Shown here: positions 1 to 7,448 of the stretch, piece by piece | Layout: each line of letters opens with the position of its first letter | Position numbering within the stretch: the stretch's first letter is position 1 | Assembly (NCBI RefSeq): GCF_002432125.1 | Contig: NZ_DJFS01000026.1 | Span: forward strand, 1 to 43,565 | Length of the DNA stretch: 43,565 nucleotides | Source: Brevundimonas sp. UBA5866 | GTDB lineage: Bacteria > Pseudomonadota > Alphaproteobacteria > Caulobacterales > Caulobacteraceae | Direction of reading: 5' to 3' | Position numbers and translations under genes: made by a program | The notes under the pieces: model-generated | Databases searched by the model: none | Seen by the model: the letters and a program-made list of their open reading frames with translations, nothing else | What the model was told of the DNA's origin: nothing

Positions 1-233
1 CCATTTTGCGGCTGCGGCTGGGCCTGAGCCCCGCCGGGCGGTCGCGAGTTCAGCGATCGCGTCAGTTCCTGTGCCGTTGGTCCCGACGCTGTAGCCGGCC
101 GTGCAACCTGCCCCTGACGTTGGGCCGGAGCCTGCACTTGCGCTCCTGCGGTTTGGGCATAGGCCATATGCGAGGCCAGCATGCCCCCCAGAACCACCGA
201 TGTCGCCAATGGCGCGTATTTCGACTGTCTCAA
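1..233 (-). CDS. Secreted protein of unknown function, N-terminal part only
   Basis: The left window edge cuts this gene, so only about 77 N-terminal codons are visible. They begin with a signal peptide: a basic start (MRQSKYAPLA), a hydrophobic core (TSVVLGGMLA) and a likely cleavage site after AYA. A Gln/Ala/Pro-rich low-complexity stretch follows. The start chosen is a TTG at 233, six bases after AGGGGA. An in-frame GTG at 257 behind GAGG is an alternative that would lengthen the basic region by eight residues. The gene lies 45 bases downstream of the histidine kinase on the same strand and could be co-transcribed with it. The visible part does not identify a family. It is reported because the reading frame, signal peptide and ribosome binding site agree. 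Confidence 0.55.
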   Translation of the reverse strand, partial: MRQSKYAPLATSVVLGGMLASHMAYAQTAGAQVQAPAQRQGQVARPATASGPTAQELTRSLNSRPPGGAQAQPQPQN

Positions 234-278
234 AACCTGTCCCCTACAAAGGCTCACTTCGGTCAGCCTCTTATCAAG

Positions 279-2006
279 TCAATAAGCCTCGGGCAGTTCC
301 ACCCAGAACGACGCCCCCTTGCCGGCCTCGGAATCCACGCCGATTTCGCCGCCCTGCAGTTCCACCAGACGCTTGGAAAGAGCCAGACCGATACCGTGCC
401 CCTCGATCGAAGAACGCTCCAACCCCAGACGGTTGAACGGCTCGAAGAGCTGGGCCTTCTTTTCCGGTGTCAGGCCGGGACCACCGTCATCCACCGCCAG
501 CCGGATACGCCCCTCGCAAACCCGTCGCGCCGAGAAGCGGACATAGCCGCCCGCATGTCCGTATTTCACAGCATTGCTGCCAAGGTTGGACAGCACTTGC
601 GCCAATCGCTGGGAATCCGCCAGAACCTTCAGACCCGGCTCTATATCCTCGACTTCGACACGAAGGCCCCTGGCTTCCGGCATCAGGCTCAATGTCTTGC
701 CCACATCCGCCAGCGCACCGGAGACGTCGGTTGGACGCGGCTCGATACGCACCGCGCCGGACTCGGCCTGCGAAACGTCCAGAAGATCGTGTGACAGGGC
801 CTCGATCTGTCGCCCCGTACGGACCATCATCTCGGCCATATCCTTCTGGGCGGGGCTCACCTCGCCCAGGTGGCCCGAGGCCCACATCTCGGCGATACCG
901 ATGATCCCGCCGACAGGACTTTTTATCTCGTGCGCCACATTGGCCAGCAGACGGGATTTGGCGGCGGAGGCCATTTCTGCCTTCTGACGACCCAGTCGGG
1001 CGCGTTCAGCCAATCCGTCACGCTCGTCCAGCAGGGCCGCCACGATCAAGGCCGGACCATAACCGAGCAACACCATGATCTGGATCATGCCGAGGGCCTG
1101 ATCGACCGGCGCACCGACAAAAGGACCATAGCCTGCCATCGTGCCCTTGATGGCGATCATCGACATGATGAGAAGGCCCAGCGCCGTGCCCGCGACCCGG
1201 AAACGCACCGCGATCAGGATCATGATCGGCAGCAGCGCAAAATTCAGATCAAGCTGCGGCGGGCCGAACACCATCACCCCGCCAAAAACCAGAACACCGA
1301 AGACGAGCACCGCCTCGATCACCCGCCGGACCGGATGGGCGAACAGCATCACCGAGCGCTGGAATGCCAGGCCCGTCGCCAGCACCACCAGCAAGCCGAG
1401 GCCACGCCCCAGCCACCACATGCGCACACCGCCCAGATAGCCGTCGCTAGCGCCATGCTTCAGCAGTATGCCGCACAGCAGAGCCGACGGCATGACAGCC
1501 AATGCCGCCGTCGCCAGCAGCTTCATCTGTCCGCCAACGCTGTGTACATCCAGCTTGGGGAAGATGTGCCGCAGAATGGCCACGCACAGCACAATCTCCA
1601 GCATGTTGAGCGCCACAAAAACAATGGCTCGATGCGGTGGGTTACCGAGGATCAACTCGCCCGCCATCAGCGACATGAAGACCAACGCCCCGAAGGCCCA
1701 GTCATAGCGCGCGCCGCGCCCCGCCTTCAGCCACGTCAGGACAGCAACGCCACTGGTGACCCACAAGGTCGAAATAATGCCCGGCCCTGCCGCCATGAAG
1801 CGTACAGAGATCACGACCAGCAGGCATAGCGCACCGACCGTAGCGACCAGTGCAAAGGGACGCTGGAAGAAGCTCAGATTGGCCGGTGCGTGGCGATCAT
1901 AGAGACGCGTTATACCTACACCCGAGGCGAGGCGGGTCCGCGCCGCAGCCGCGTGTTCAGAAATAGATCTGCGGACCTTTTGCGTCTCCGCATTCCCCAC
2001 GCCCAT
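279..2006 (-). CDS. Membrane sensor histidine kinase with MASE1-like sensor
   Basis: This is a 575-residue orphan histidine kinase. Residues about 45-320 hold eight or so hydrophobic segments whose pattern resembles a MASE1 integral membrane sensor (for example the WVTSGVAVLTWL segment and a conserved NMLE). A HisKA domain follows with H-box LLANVAHEIKSP, phospho-accepting His about residue 359. The HATPase domain has an N box (SNLGSNAVKY), a G1 box (DDGGPG) and a G2 box (GHGIGLAL). The ATG at 2006 is preferred over an upstream in-frame GTG at 2024 because a GAGGGGGAG run lies just before it. No response regulator is adjacent, so the partner is unknown. thiE lies upstream on the same strand with an 89-base gap, and nothing in the sequence ties this kinase to thiamine. 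The ligand of MASE1-type sensors is generally not predictable from sequence. Confidence 0.85.
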   Translation of the reverse strand: MGVGNAETQKVRRSISEHAAAARTRLASGVGITRLYDRHAPANLSFFQRPFALVATVGALCLLVVISVRFMAAGPGIISTLWVTSGVAVLTWLKAGRGARYDWAFGALVFMSLMAGELILGNPPHRAIVFVALNMLEIVLCVAILRHIFPKLDVHSVGGQMKLLATAALAVMPSALLCGILLKHGASDGYLGGVRMWWLGRGLGLLVVLATGLAFQRSVMLFAHPVRRVIEAVLVFGVLVFGGVMVFGPPQLDLNFALLPIMILIAVRFRVAGTALGLLIMSMIAIKGTMAGYGPFVGAPVDQALGMIQIMVLLGYGPALIVAALLDERDGLAERARLGRQKAEMASAAKSRLLANVAHEIKSPVGGIIGIAEMWASGHLGEVSPAQKDMAEMMVRTGRQIEALSHDLLDVSQAESGAVRIEPRPTDVSGALADVGKTLSLMPEARGLRVEVEDIEPGLKVLADSQRLAQVLSNLGSNAVKYGHAGGYVRFSARRVCEGRIRLAVDDGGPGLTPEKKAQLFEPFNRLGLERSSIEGHGIGLALSKRLVELQGGEIGVDSEAGKGASFWVELPEAY

Positions 2007-2095
2007 TGCTCCCCCTCGCGCCACCCCGGCACGCCACGCTTTCAGACAGCCGCACCCTAGGACCGGCGGACTTAATAGGGTCTGAAACTATGGGA

Positions 2096-2755
2096 TCAAA
2101 AAGCCTGAGCCAAGGCTTGGCTAAAGGCCCTGACGGCGGCGGCCTCGCCATCGGGATGGTTCCAGACGCCACCGCTGACCGCAATGAAATCGGCCCCCGC
2201 TCGGGCCACCTCGGCTGCGGTTTCCACCGTAATGCCGCCGATGGCTACGCAGGGAGTCTCCATCGTTTCCTGCCAGATGGTCAGGATTTCCAGCTCGGGC
2301 CTGTGGGTGGTTTCCTTGGTTTCGGTGGGGAAGAAGGCCCCGAAGGCCACGTAATCCGCGCTCGCTTCCGATGCCTCCATCGCCAGATGGCGGCTGTCAT
2401 GGCAGGTGGCACCGATCATGGCGTTTTCGCCCAGCATACGGCGGGCATCCGCAACCGAGGCATCCTCCTGGCCGACATGGACGCCGTCACATCCTGTCGC
2501 CCGCGCCAGATCAGGGCGATCGTTCAGCAGAACCGGCACGCCATGAGCATGACAGACCGGCTTCAGCCTGGCGACGGCGGCCCTGATCTGGTCATCGCTG
2601 GCGGGCTTTAGGCGTATCTGCACAGCCGCAACCTCTCCCGCACCCAGCGCGGCATCAAGGCGCAGCGCAAAGGCATCCAGATCGTCAATCGACGACGGCG
2701 TGATCAGATACAGCTGACAAGCAGGACGGGGCGGGACTTGCGGTTCACGGGCCAT
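2096..2755 (-). CDS. thiE: Thiamine-phosphate synthase family protein
   Basis: This 219-residue TIM-barrel protein belongs to the ThiE/TenI family, which couples hydroxymethylpyrimidine diphosphate with thiazole phosphate to make thiamine phosphate. Visible family blocks are VQIRLKP near residue 45, LLNDRPDLA, DGVHVGQED, IGATCHDS, YVAFGAFFPT followed by ETK, and the phosphate-binding AIGGIT and VSGG near the C-terminus. The usual LREK block reads IRLKP here, a mild departure, so a TenI-like or divergent role cannot be excluded. No other thiamine genes are nearby. The start ATG at 2755 follows GGCGGG at short spacing. The gene is divergent from bfd, and the intervening 134 bases contain Fur-like palindromes that more likely serve bfd. 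Confidence 0.85.
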   Translation of the reverse strand: MAREPQVPPRPACQLYLITPSSIDDLDAFALRLDAALGAGEVAAVQIRLKPASDDQIRAAVARLKPVCHAHGVPVLLNDRPDLARATGCDGVHVGQEDASVADARRMLGENAMIGATCHDSRHLAMEASEASADYVAFGAFFPTETKETTHRPELEILTIWQETMETPCVAIGGITVETAAEVARAGADFIAVSGGVWNHPDGEAAAVRAFSQALAQAF

Positions 2756-2817
2756 ATACCCGCCCTGCCCTCAAGCGCGCGTGACGTCAACGGCATAGCA
2801 CCAATGTCGCACGTAAA

Positions 2818-2832
2818 TGCGAATGAGTTGCA
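2818..2832. promoter_or_regulatory. Imperfect palindrome upstream of bfd, possible metal-regulator site
   Basis: The 15-mer TGCGAATGAGTTGCA is an imperfect palindrome (five of seven half-site positions pair). It resembles the TGC-rich palindromes reported for alphaproteobacterial Fur/Mur proteins. It lies 58 bases before the bfd start and 35 bases upstream of a second, better Fur-like site. Assignment to a protein is inference. Confidence 0.3.
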
Positions 2833-2852
2833 CAGATGGATTTTCGTGCTAT

Positions 2853-2867
2853 GGAGAACCATTCTCA
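2853..2867. promoter_or_regulatory. Fur-box-like palindrome before bfd
   Basis: GGAGAACCATTCTCA contains a perfect GAGAA-CCA-TTCTC inverted repeat. Read on the minus strand it differs from the TGAGAATNATTCTCA type Fur consensus at two defined positions. It ends 22 bases before the TTG start of bfd, where binding would block transcription, and a related palindrome precedes bfr. Confidence 0.55.
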
Positions 2868-2889
2868 GCAACGATCAAGGGCAGAAGCC

Positions 2890-3075
2890 TTGTACGTCTG
2901 TAACTGTAACGGCATCCGCGCTCGCGACGTCCAATGTGCCATTGACGCGGGCGCCACGCGCCCCAAGGACATTTTCACCTCGCAGGGCTGCAAGCCCCAG
3001 TGCGCGAAATGCGTCTGCGAAATGCGTGAAATGATCCAGGAATCGCAGACCGCCTTCGCAATGGCTGCCGAATAG
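2890..3075 (+). CDS. bfd: Bacterioferritin-associated ferredoxin
   Basis: This small [2Fe-2S] protein of 61 residues docks on bacterioferritin and donates electrons that reduce the stored ferric core, releasing iron. Taking the TTG at 2890 as start gives MYVCNCNGI, the family's usual N-terminus, and places the cluster cysteines at 4, 6, 38 and 41, the spacing of E. coli Bfd. An ATG at 2836 in the same frame would add 18 residues that have no counterpart in the family and would overlap the Fur-like site. An AAGGGC stretch about ten bases upstream of the TTG could serve as ribosome binding site. Extra cysteines at 16, 34 and 43 are present. The bacterioferritin gene follows after 172 bases, as expected for a partner pair. 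Confidence 0.9.
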   Translation: MYVCNCNGIRARDVQCAIDAGATRPKDIFTSQGCKPQCAKCVCEMREMIQESQTAFAMAAE

Positions 3076-3122
3076 GACACCGCGGTATATGCGAGTGAAA
3101 AACGCTCGCATTATCAATGTGG

Positions 3123-3137
3123 TGAAAGTAATTCTCA
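3123..3137. promoter_or_regulatory. Fur-box-like palindrome before bfr
   Basis: TGAAAGTAATTCTCA matches the TGAGAATNATTCTCA type Fur consensus at 12 of the 14 specified positions. It lies about 110 bases before the bfr start. A separate inverted repeat with TGCGAG/CTCGCA arms lies just upstream at 3090-3110; it could be a second binding site or a short hairpin after bfd. Confidence 0.45.
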
Positions 3138-3247
3138 AATAAACTTTTAGCCGTTTTCGGTGTTATTCTGTCTGCAGACCGGACAAGGATGGCACCACGG
3201 CAAATCGCTGCGCGGCCATTCCTTCCAACTGCTAAGAAGGCATGACC

Positions 3248-3736
3248 ATGAAGGGCGATCCCGCAATCATCCGCACGCTGAACGCCGTGCTCACCAACGA
3301 ACTGACGGCGGTCAACCAGTATTTCCTGCATGCCCGCATGTTCGAAAGCTGGGGCCTGACCCACCTCGGCGACATCATCTACAAAGAATCCATCGGCGAG
3401 ATGAAGCACGCCGACATGCTGATCAAGCGGGTGCTGTTCCTCGATGCCCTGCCGAATCTGCAGGACCTGCACAAGCTCAAGGTCGGGGAAGACCCCATTG
3501 AGTGCCTTCAGGCCGACCTGAAGCTGGAAATGGACAGCCGCATCGCCACCCGCGACGCCCTGACCGCGTGCGAGGAAGCCCGCGATTACGTCAGCCGCGA
3601 AATCCTGCAGCAGATCCTGACCGACACCGAGCACCACATCGACTTCCTCGAGAACCAGCTGAAACTGGTCGAGCTGATGGGCGCGCAGAACTATCTGCAG
3701 TCGGCCATGAAGGAGATCGTCGGCGAAGGTCACTGA
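3248..3736 (+). CDS. bfr: Bacterioferritin, haem-type iron store
   Basis: This 162-residue ferritin-like four-helix protein assembles into a 24-subunit cage that oxidises Fe(II) and stores ferric mineral. Ferroxidase residues are in place: Glu18, Tyr25, Glu51, His54, Glu94 within LKLEMDS, and Glu/His in the DTEHHID helix. Met52, the axial haem ligand between subunits, is present in GEMKHAD. The start at 3248 is chosen over the ATG at 3242 because AGAAGG lies seven bases before it and because MKGDP is the standard N-terminus of the family. It follows bfd and ends in a strong hairpin terminator. A Fur-like palindrome upstream suggests iron control. Confidence 0.96.
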   Translation: MKGDPAIIRTLNAVLTNELTAVNQYFLHARMFESWGLTHLGDIIYKESIGEMKHADMLIKRVLFLDALPNLQDLHKLKVGEDPIECLQADLKLEMDSRIATRDALTACEEARDYVSREILQQILTDTEHHIDFLENQLKLVELMGAQNYLQSAMKEIVGEGH

Positions 3737-3769
3737 CCTTTTTTGACGCTTCATGGCGAACAAGTGTTC

Positions 3770-3806
3770 GGGCGGCGGGGAACATCCTCGCCGCCCTTTC
3801 ATTTGG
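3770..3806 (+). terminator. Hairpin terminator of bfr
   Basis: GGGCGGCG pairs with CGCCGCCC at 3789-3796, and the stem extends inward to about 12 base pairs with a three-base loop. TTTCATTT follows. Confidence 0.75.
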
Positions 3807-3811
3807 GCTGC

Positions 3812-4306
3812 ATGGAAGAGATTGAAGACCTGATCGACACCGCCCGCGACAAGGCGGACGAGTTTCTCAATATCGGCAGCCGCGACTGGGGCCATGTGGC
3901 CACGGGTGCGCTGCTGACCGCCGGTTTTGCCCTGGCCGTGACCGTGCTGGCACGCGAGATCGCACCGGAACAGACGCCGCGCACATTCTCGCGGCGGATG
4001 AGAAACGAGGTAAAGGCCGGTAACTGGCTGATGCCTGCCGTCTTTTCAGCCAACTCGCTTTCGGCGCTGCGGGTCTGGAACTCCCCCGCCCAAAAAGGAC
4101 GTGTGACAGCAATGGGCCTGTGGGCGCTGGCCCAGACCGCCAATGCCTGGTGGCTGGCGGCGCGTCCGCAAAAACGCTGGAGCCAGATTGGCGCCGCCAT
4201 GCTCTCTGCCGGTCTGGCCGCAGCCTTTGCCTATGAAGCGCGCCGTCTCAGAGGCGTGAGTGCCGATGTGGACCCTGTGTCTGCGGCAACGAACTTCGTT
4301 AAATAA
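3812..4306 (+). CDS. Unknown small membrane protein
   Basis: This 164-residue protein matches no family I recognise. A charged N-terminus (MEEIEDLIDTARDKADEF) precedes hydrophobic segments near residues 28-47 (ATGALLTAGFALAVTVL), 70-85, 99-115 and 125-143, so it is probably an inner-membrane protein with about four short helices. The ATG at 3812 is chosen because the upstream in-frame ATG at 3743 would place the bfr terminator inside the gene. No strong ribosome binding site is visible. It stands alone between bfr and efp and is followed by a hairpin. Base composition matches the neighbours, so there is no sign of recent transfer. Confidence 0.6.
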   Translation: MEEIEDLIDTARDKADEFLNIGSRDWGHVATGALLTAGFALAVTVLAREIAPEQTPRTFSRRMRNEVKAGNWLMPAVFSANSLSALRVWNSPAQKGRVTAMGLWALAQTANAWWLAARPQKRWSQIGAAMLSAGLAAAFAYEARRLRGVSADVDPVSAATNFVK

Positions 4307-4318
4307 AGGCGCAAAAGT

Positions 4319-4352
4319 GTGCGGTGTTTGACGCCGCACCATTGCCCTTTTT
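4319..4352 (+). terminator. Possible hairpin terminator after the membrane protein
   Basis: A nine-pair stem runs from GTGCGG at 4319 to CCGCAC at 4339 with a TTG loop. A T run follows only after nine bases, so termination is uncertain. Confidence 0.4.
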
Positions 4353-4439
4353 GCCTCTTTCCTCTACGGCTCGCCTCGATTTGGCGCGCCCCAGTCGGTC
4401 GGCGCCCGCCTGCCCATCAACGAGCCCGATCGGTTCCTC

Positions 4440-5006
4440 ATGAAAATCAACGCCAATACCATCAAGCCGGGTATGGTCCTGCAGCACAACGGTGGTCTGT
4501 GGGTCGTCACCAAGGTCAACCACGTCAAGCCCGGCAAGGGCGGCGCTTTCGCCAACGTGGAAGCCAAGAACCTGGAAACCGGCAACAAGCTGGCCGAGCG
4601 CTTCCGTTCGGAAGACCGCGTCGAACGCGTGACCCTCGAACAGCGCGATTACTCGTACCTGTTCGACAACGGCGACACCCTCGTCTTCATGGACGACGAA
4701 ACCTACGAACAAACCGAACTGGCCAAGACCTGGGTCGGTGAAGACCGCATCGCCTACCTCGCGGAAGGCATGAAGGTCATCATCGAGTCGCACGAAGGCC
4801 GTCCGATCGGTCTGGAACTGCCGGATCAGGTCGTTCTGGAAGTGGTCGAGACCGAGCCGACCGTGAAGGGTCAGACCGCTTCTTCGTCGTACAAGCCTGC
4901 AATGGCTTCGAACGGCGTCCGCGTCATGATCCCGCCGTTCATGTCGGCCGGTGAAAAGATCATCGTGGATACCGCGACCGGTGAATACGTCCGCCGCGCG
5001 GACTAA
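4440..5006 (+). CDS. efp: Elongation factor P
   Basis: This 188-residue translation factor rescues ribosomes stalled at polyproline runs. The KOW-like domain I contains VKPGKGGAF with Lys33, aligned with the lysine that E. coli EpmA modifies. The central OB domain and the C-terminal OB domain (VRVMIPPFMSAGEKIIVDTATGEY) are complete, and the length is standard. No modifying enzyme gene (epmA, epmB or earP) is in the window. The ribosome binding site is weak. A strong hairpin follows the stop codon, so the gene is probably monocistronic. Codon use is heavily biased to C-ending codons, as expected for a highly expressed gene. Confidence 0.97.
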   Translation: MKINANTIKPGMVLQHNGGLWVVTKVNHVKPGKGGAFANVEAKNLETGNKLAERFRSEDRVERVTLEQRDYSYLFDNGDTLVFMDDETYEQTELAKTWVGEDRIAYLAEGMKVIIESHEGRPIGLELPDQVVLEVVETEPTVKGQTASSSYKPAMASNGVRVMIPPFMSAGEKIIVDTATGEYVRRAD

Positions 5007-5047
5007 AATTCGCCGATTTCCTCCTGCAAAGGTGGAAAATAAGTTCA

Positions 5048-5074
5048 GGGGTGCGGATGGTCCGCACCCCTTTT
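5048..5074 (+). terminator. Hairpin terminator of efp
   Basis: GGGGTGCGGA and TCCGCACCCC form a ten-pair stem with a short TGG loop, followed directly by TTTT. Confidence 0.85.
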
Positions 5075-5140
5075 GACTTCTCCGTCCATCCGGGGTGATT
5101 TCGCCCTTTTGTAAGGATGCACGGACCAGGAGATCGACCA

Positions 5141-5947
5141 ATGGCTCTCGCTTCCGCACTTCTTCAGGTCATGATGGACGCCGTCCGCAAGACCGCCCGC
5201 CCGATGCTCCGCGACTTCGGTGAAGTCTCGCAGCTTCAGGTCTCTCGCAAGGGCCCTGCCGATTTCGTCACTGCTGCCGATGTGAAGGCAGAGGACACCC
5301 TCTTCGAACTGCTGATGAAGGCCCGTCCGGGTTACAGCTTCCTCGGCGAAGAGCGCGGTCTGGTGCAAGGCACCGACAAGACCCACATGTGGATCGTCGA
5401 TCCGATCGACGGCACCACCAACTTCATGCACGCCATGCCGCACTTTGCGATCACGGTCGGCCTGCAACGCACCCACCCCGATGGCACTTCGGAAATCGTC
5501 GCCGCCGTGACCTATAATCCGGTCATGAACGAGATGTTCTGGGCCGAAAAGGGCAAGGGCTGCTATCTGAACGACACCCGCATCCGTCTGGCCGGCCGCA
5601 AGGATCTGGCGGAATCGCTGGTGGCCACCGGCCTGCCCTTCATCGGCAAGACCGGCCACGCCCAGGCGATCAAGGACATCCACGCCGTAGGTCAGCGCGT
5701 CGCCGGCATCCGCCGTCTGGGTGCCGCCTCGCTGGACTTCGCATGGGTGGCGGCTGGCCGCTACGATGCCTTCTTCGAGCGCAACCTCAAGCCGTGGGAC
5801 GTCGCTGCCGGCATCCTGCTGGTGACCGAGGCTGGCGGTGTTGTCACCACCATCGAACTGGATGGTGACGCCAAGTCGGGCAATACGATTGTCGCGGGCA
5901 ACCCCGAAATCCAAGCCAAGCTGCGCAAGGTTCTGCAAGCCGCCTAA
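5141..5947 (+). CDS. suhB: Inositol monophosphatase family protein (SuhB-type)
   Basis: This 268-residue Mg-dependent phosphatase is related to inositol-1-phosphatase and SuhB. Metal and catalytic motifs are present: GEE at residues 69-71, DPIDGTTNF with Asp87 and Asp90, and PWDVAAG in the C-terminal half. In E. coli SuhB also acts in ribosomal RNA antitermination, and its position right after efp fits a translation-linked role, but this is inference. The ATG at 5141 is chosen because GGAG lies eight bases before it; an ATG at 5117 sits directly on its AAGG. A strong bidirectional hairpin ends the gene and separates it from the converging M16 pair. Confidence 0.93.
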   Translation: MALASALLQVMMDAVRKTARPMLRDFGEVSQLQVSRKGPADFVTAADVKAEDTLFELLMKARPGYSFLGEERGLVQGTDKTHMWIVDPIDGTTNFMHAMPHFAITVGLQRTHPDGTSEIVAAVTYNPVMNEMFWAEKGKGCYLNDTRIRLAGRKDLAESLVATGLPFIGKTGHAQAIKDIHAVGQRVAGIRRLGAASLDFAWVAAGRYDAFFERNLKPWDVAAGILLVTEAGGVVTTIELDGDAKSGNTIVAGNPEIQAKLRKVLQAA

Positions 5948-5969
5948 GGCCGACAGGACCGCAAAAATC

Positions 5970-6004
5970 AGGGGCGCTTCCCGATATGGGAAGCGCCCCT
6001 TTTT
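5970..6004. terminator. Bidirectional terminator between suhB and M16 genes
   Basis: A 13-pair stem with AGGGGCGCTTCCC as its left arm is followed by TTTTT on the plus strand. An A run upstream gives TTTTT for the minus-strand M16 operon. Confidence 0.85.
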
Positions 6005-6023
6005 GTCTTCGGCTCCCCTGACC

Positions 6024-7448
6024 TTAGGGCTGGAACACCTCGAAGGTCACACCCTGAAGCTCGGGCAGGGCTTCGAGCTGCGGACGGACCGTTTCAAGGT
6101 CGCCCACGACCACCAGCGTCATCTTGCTGAGATCCAGCCCCTGCGCCGCACGCTGGATGTCCTGTGCCGTCACGGCCATCGCCGCGGGGACAAAAGCATC
6201 CAGATAGCTGCGCGGCAGGCCGTTCCGGTCAGCCCAGATCACCTTGCCGATAGCGCCCGATGTGCTGCCCAGACCCAGAGTATAGATGCCGGCATTGTAG
6301 TTCTGGGTGCCGGTCGTTTCGGCTGCTGTCGGTGCTTCTGATTGCAAACGACGGATTTCGCTGAAGATTTCCTTCAGTGCATCGCCCGTATTGGCCGCCG
6401 TGACGTCAGCATCATAGACCCAGTGCGAGGTCCTTTTATCAATGTTCTCGATGCTGCTGCCCGGAGAATAGGCATAGCCCTTGTCCTCGCGGATGTTGGT
6501 CGTGATACGCGAGTTGAAGGCACCGCCCAGCAGGCTGTCCATCACCTCGTATTTGATCGCATCGGGTGAGCCCAGTACAGGCACATCGACCGCCAGGCGG
6601 AAGGTCGACTGCACCGCATTGGGGCGGTTAACCAGAACGACCCGACGCGCCACCGGGGCCGTCGCAGGAGCGACTGCGGGCTGGTTATTGCCTCTCCAGC
6701 TACCAAACGCCCGCTCCAACGCCGCCTTGGTAGCCGCGTTGTTGAAGGTGCCGCCTACATAGATCTGCACCCCATTGGGACCGATGTGATCGCCATAGAA
6801 TGCCTTGGCATCCTCTGCGGTAAAGCTGCCTACGACCGCCGGGTCGGCATACACCACGCCATAGGGGTGGTTCGGATACAGGGTCGCGGCATAAGCCTCC
6901 GACAGCTGGCCCGAAGCTTGGCTCTTGCCGATGGCGATGCTGCGCAGCATGCCCTGACGGATACGCTCCACCGGTTCTTGCGGCAGGGTCGGCTGACGCA
7001 CGATCGTGCTCAGCAGATCGATCGCATCGGTCACGCGCTCCGACAGAACCGTCGTCTGGAAGTTTGTACGATCGTTGCCCACGCCAGAGCTCATCGCCCC
7101 GCCCATATCGGCAAAGGCCTCGGACAGTTGGGCACCGGACAGATTTCCTGCCCCTTCGCGCATCAGCGAAACGGTGAAGTCCGACAGCCAGGCCTTGTCG
7201 CCATCGGCATTACTGCCCGTCGGAATACCGACATAGACTATGGCCTTTGGCACCACCTCATAAGGAATGAAGGTGACTTTGATGCCGTTCGAGAGCTGGA
7301 AATCCTCCATCTGTGGCATGGCCACGGCTTTTGGACGGCCAACGGCAGGCATGGGAACAACCTGGGCCAGCACGGGCGTGGCGACGACAGAGGCCAGCGC
7401 AACCGACAGACCCAGTGCGGCAGCAGAAGACTTGAGACGGTTCATCAT
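6024..7448 (-). CDS. Secreted M16 family protein without zinc motif
   Basis: This 474-residue protein has a Sec signal peptide (MMNRLKSSAAALGLSVALAS, cleavage near VLA-Q) and two M16 (pitrilysin/processing peptidase) domains. Where active members carry HxxEH, this one has DFTVSLMREGAGNLSG, so it should not bind catalytic zinc. The C-terminal half keeps the structural M16 repeats, such as LGGAFNSRITTNIREDKGYA. Its ATG overlaps the stop of the upstream M16 gene by four bases, so the two are translationally coupled and probably form a periplasmic heterodimer, as known for paired M16B proteins. It is the distal gene of the operon and ends at a terminator. Confidence 0.88.
   Translation of the reverse strand: MMNRLKSSAAALGLSVALASVVATPVLAQVVPMPAVGRPKAVAMPQMEDFQLSNGIKVTFIPYEVVPKAIVYVGIPTGSNADGDKAWLSDFTVSLMREGAGNLSGAQLSEAFADMGGAMSSGVGNDRTNFQTTVLSERVTDAIDLLSTIVRQPTLPQEPVERIRQGMLRSIAIGKSQASGQLSEAYAATLYPNHPYGVVYADPAVVGSFTAEDAKAFYGDHIGPNGVQIYVGGTFNNAATKAALERAFGSWRGNNQPAVAPATAPVARRVVLVNRPNAVQSTFRLAVDVPVLGSPDAIKYEVMDSLLGGAFNSRITTNIREDKGYAYSPGSSIENIDKRTSHWVYDADVTAANTGDALKEIFSEIRRLQSEAPTAAETTGTQNYNAGIYTLGLGSTSGAIGKVIWADRNGLPRSYLDAFVPAAMAVTAQDIQRAAQGLDLSKMTLVVVGDLETVRPQLEALPELQGVTFEVFQP

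Noticed and set aside
870..1829. Long plus-strand open frame opposite the histidine kinase
   Set aside because: Antisense shadow of a GC-rich gene: composition is His/Gln/Arg-rich, no ribosome binding site, no family, and the opposite strand encodes a complete kinase.
3090..3110. TGCGAG/CTCGCA inverted repeat as terminator of bfd
   Set aside because: The stem has six pairs with a nine-base loop and no T run follows, so termination is not supported; it may be a protein site.
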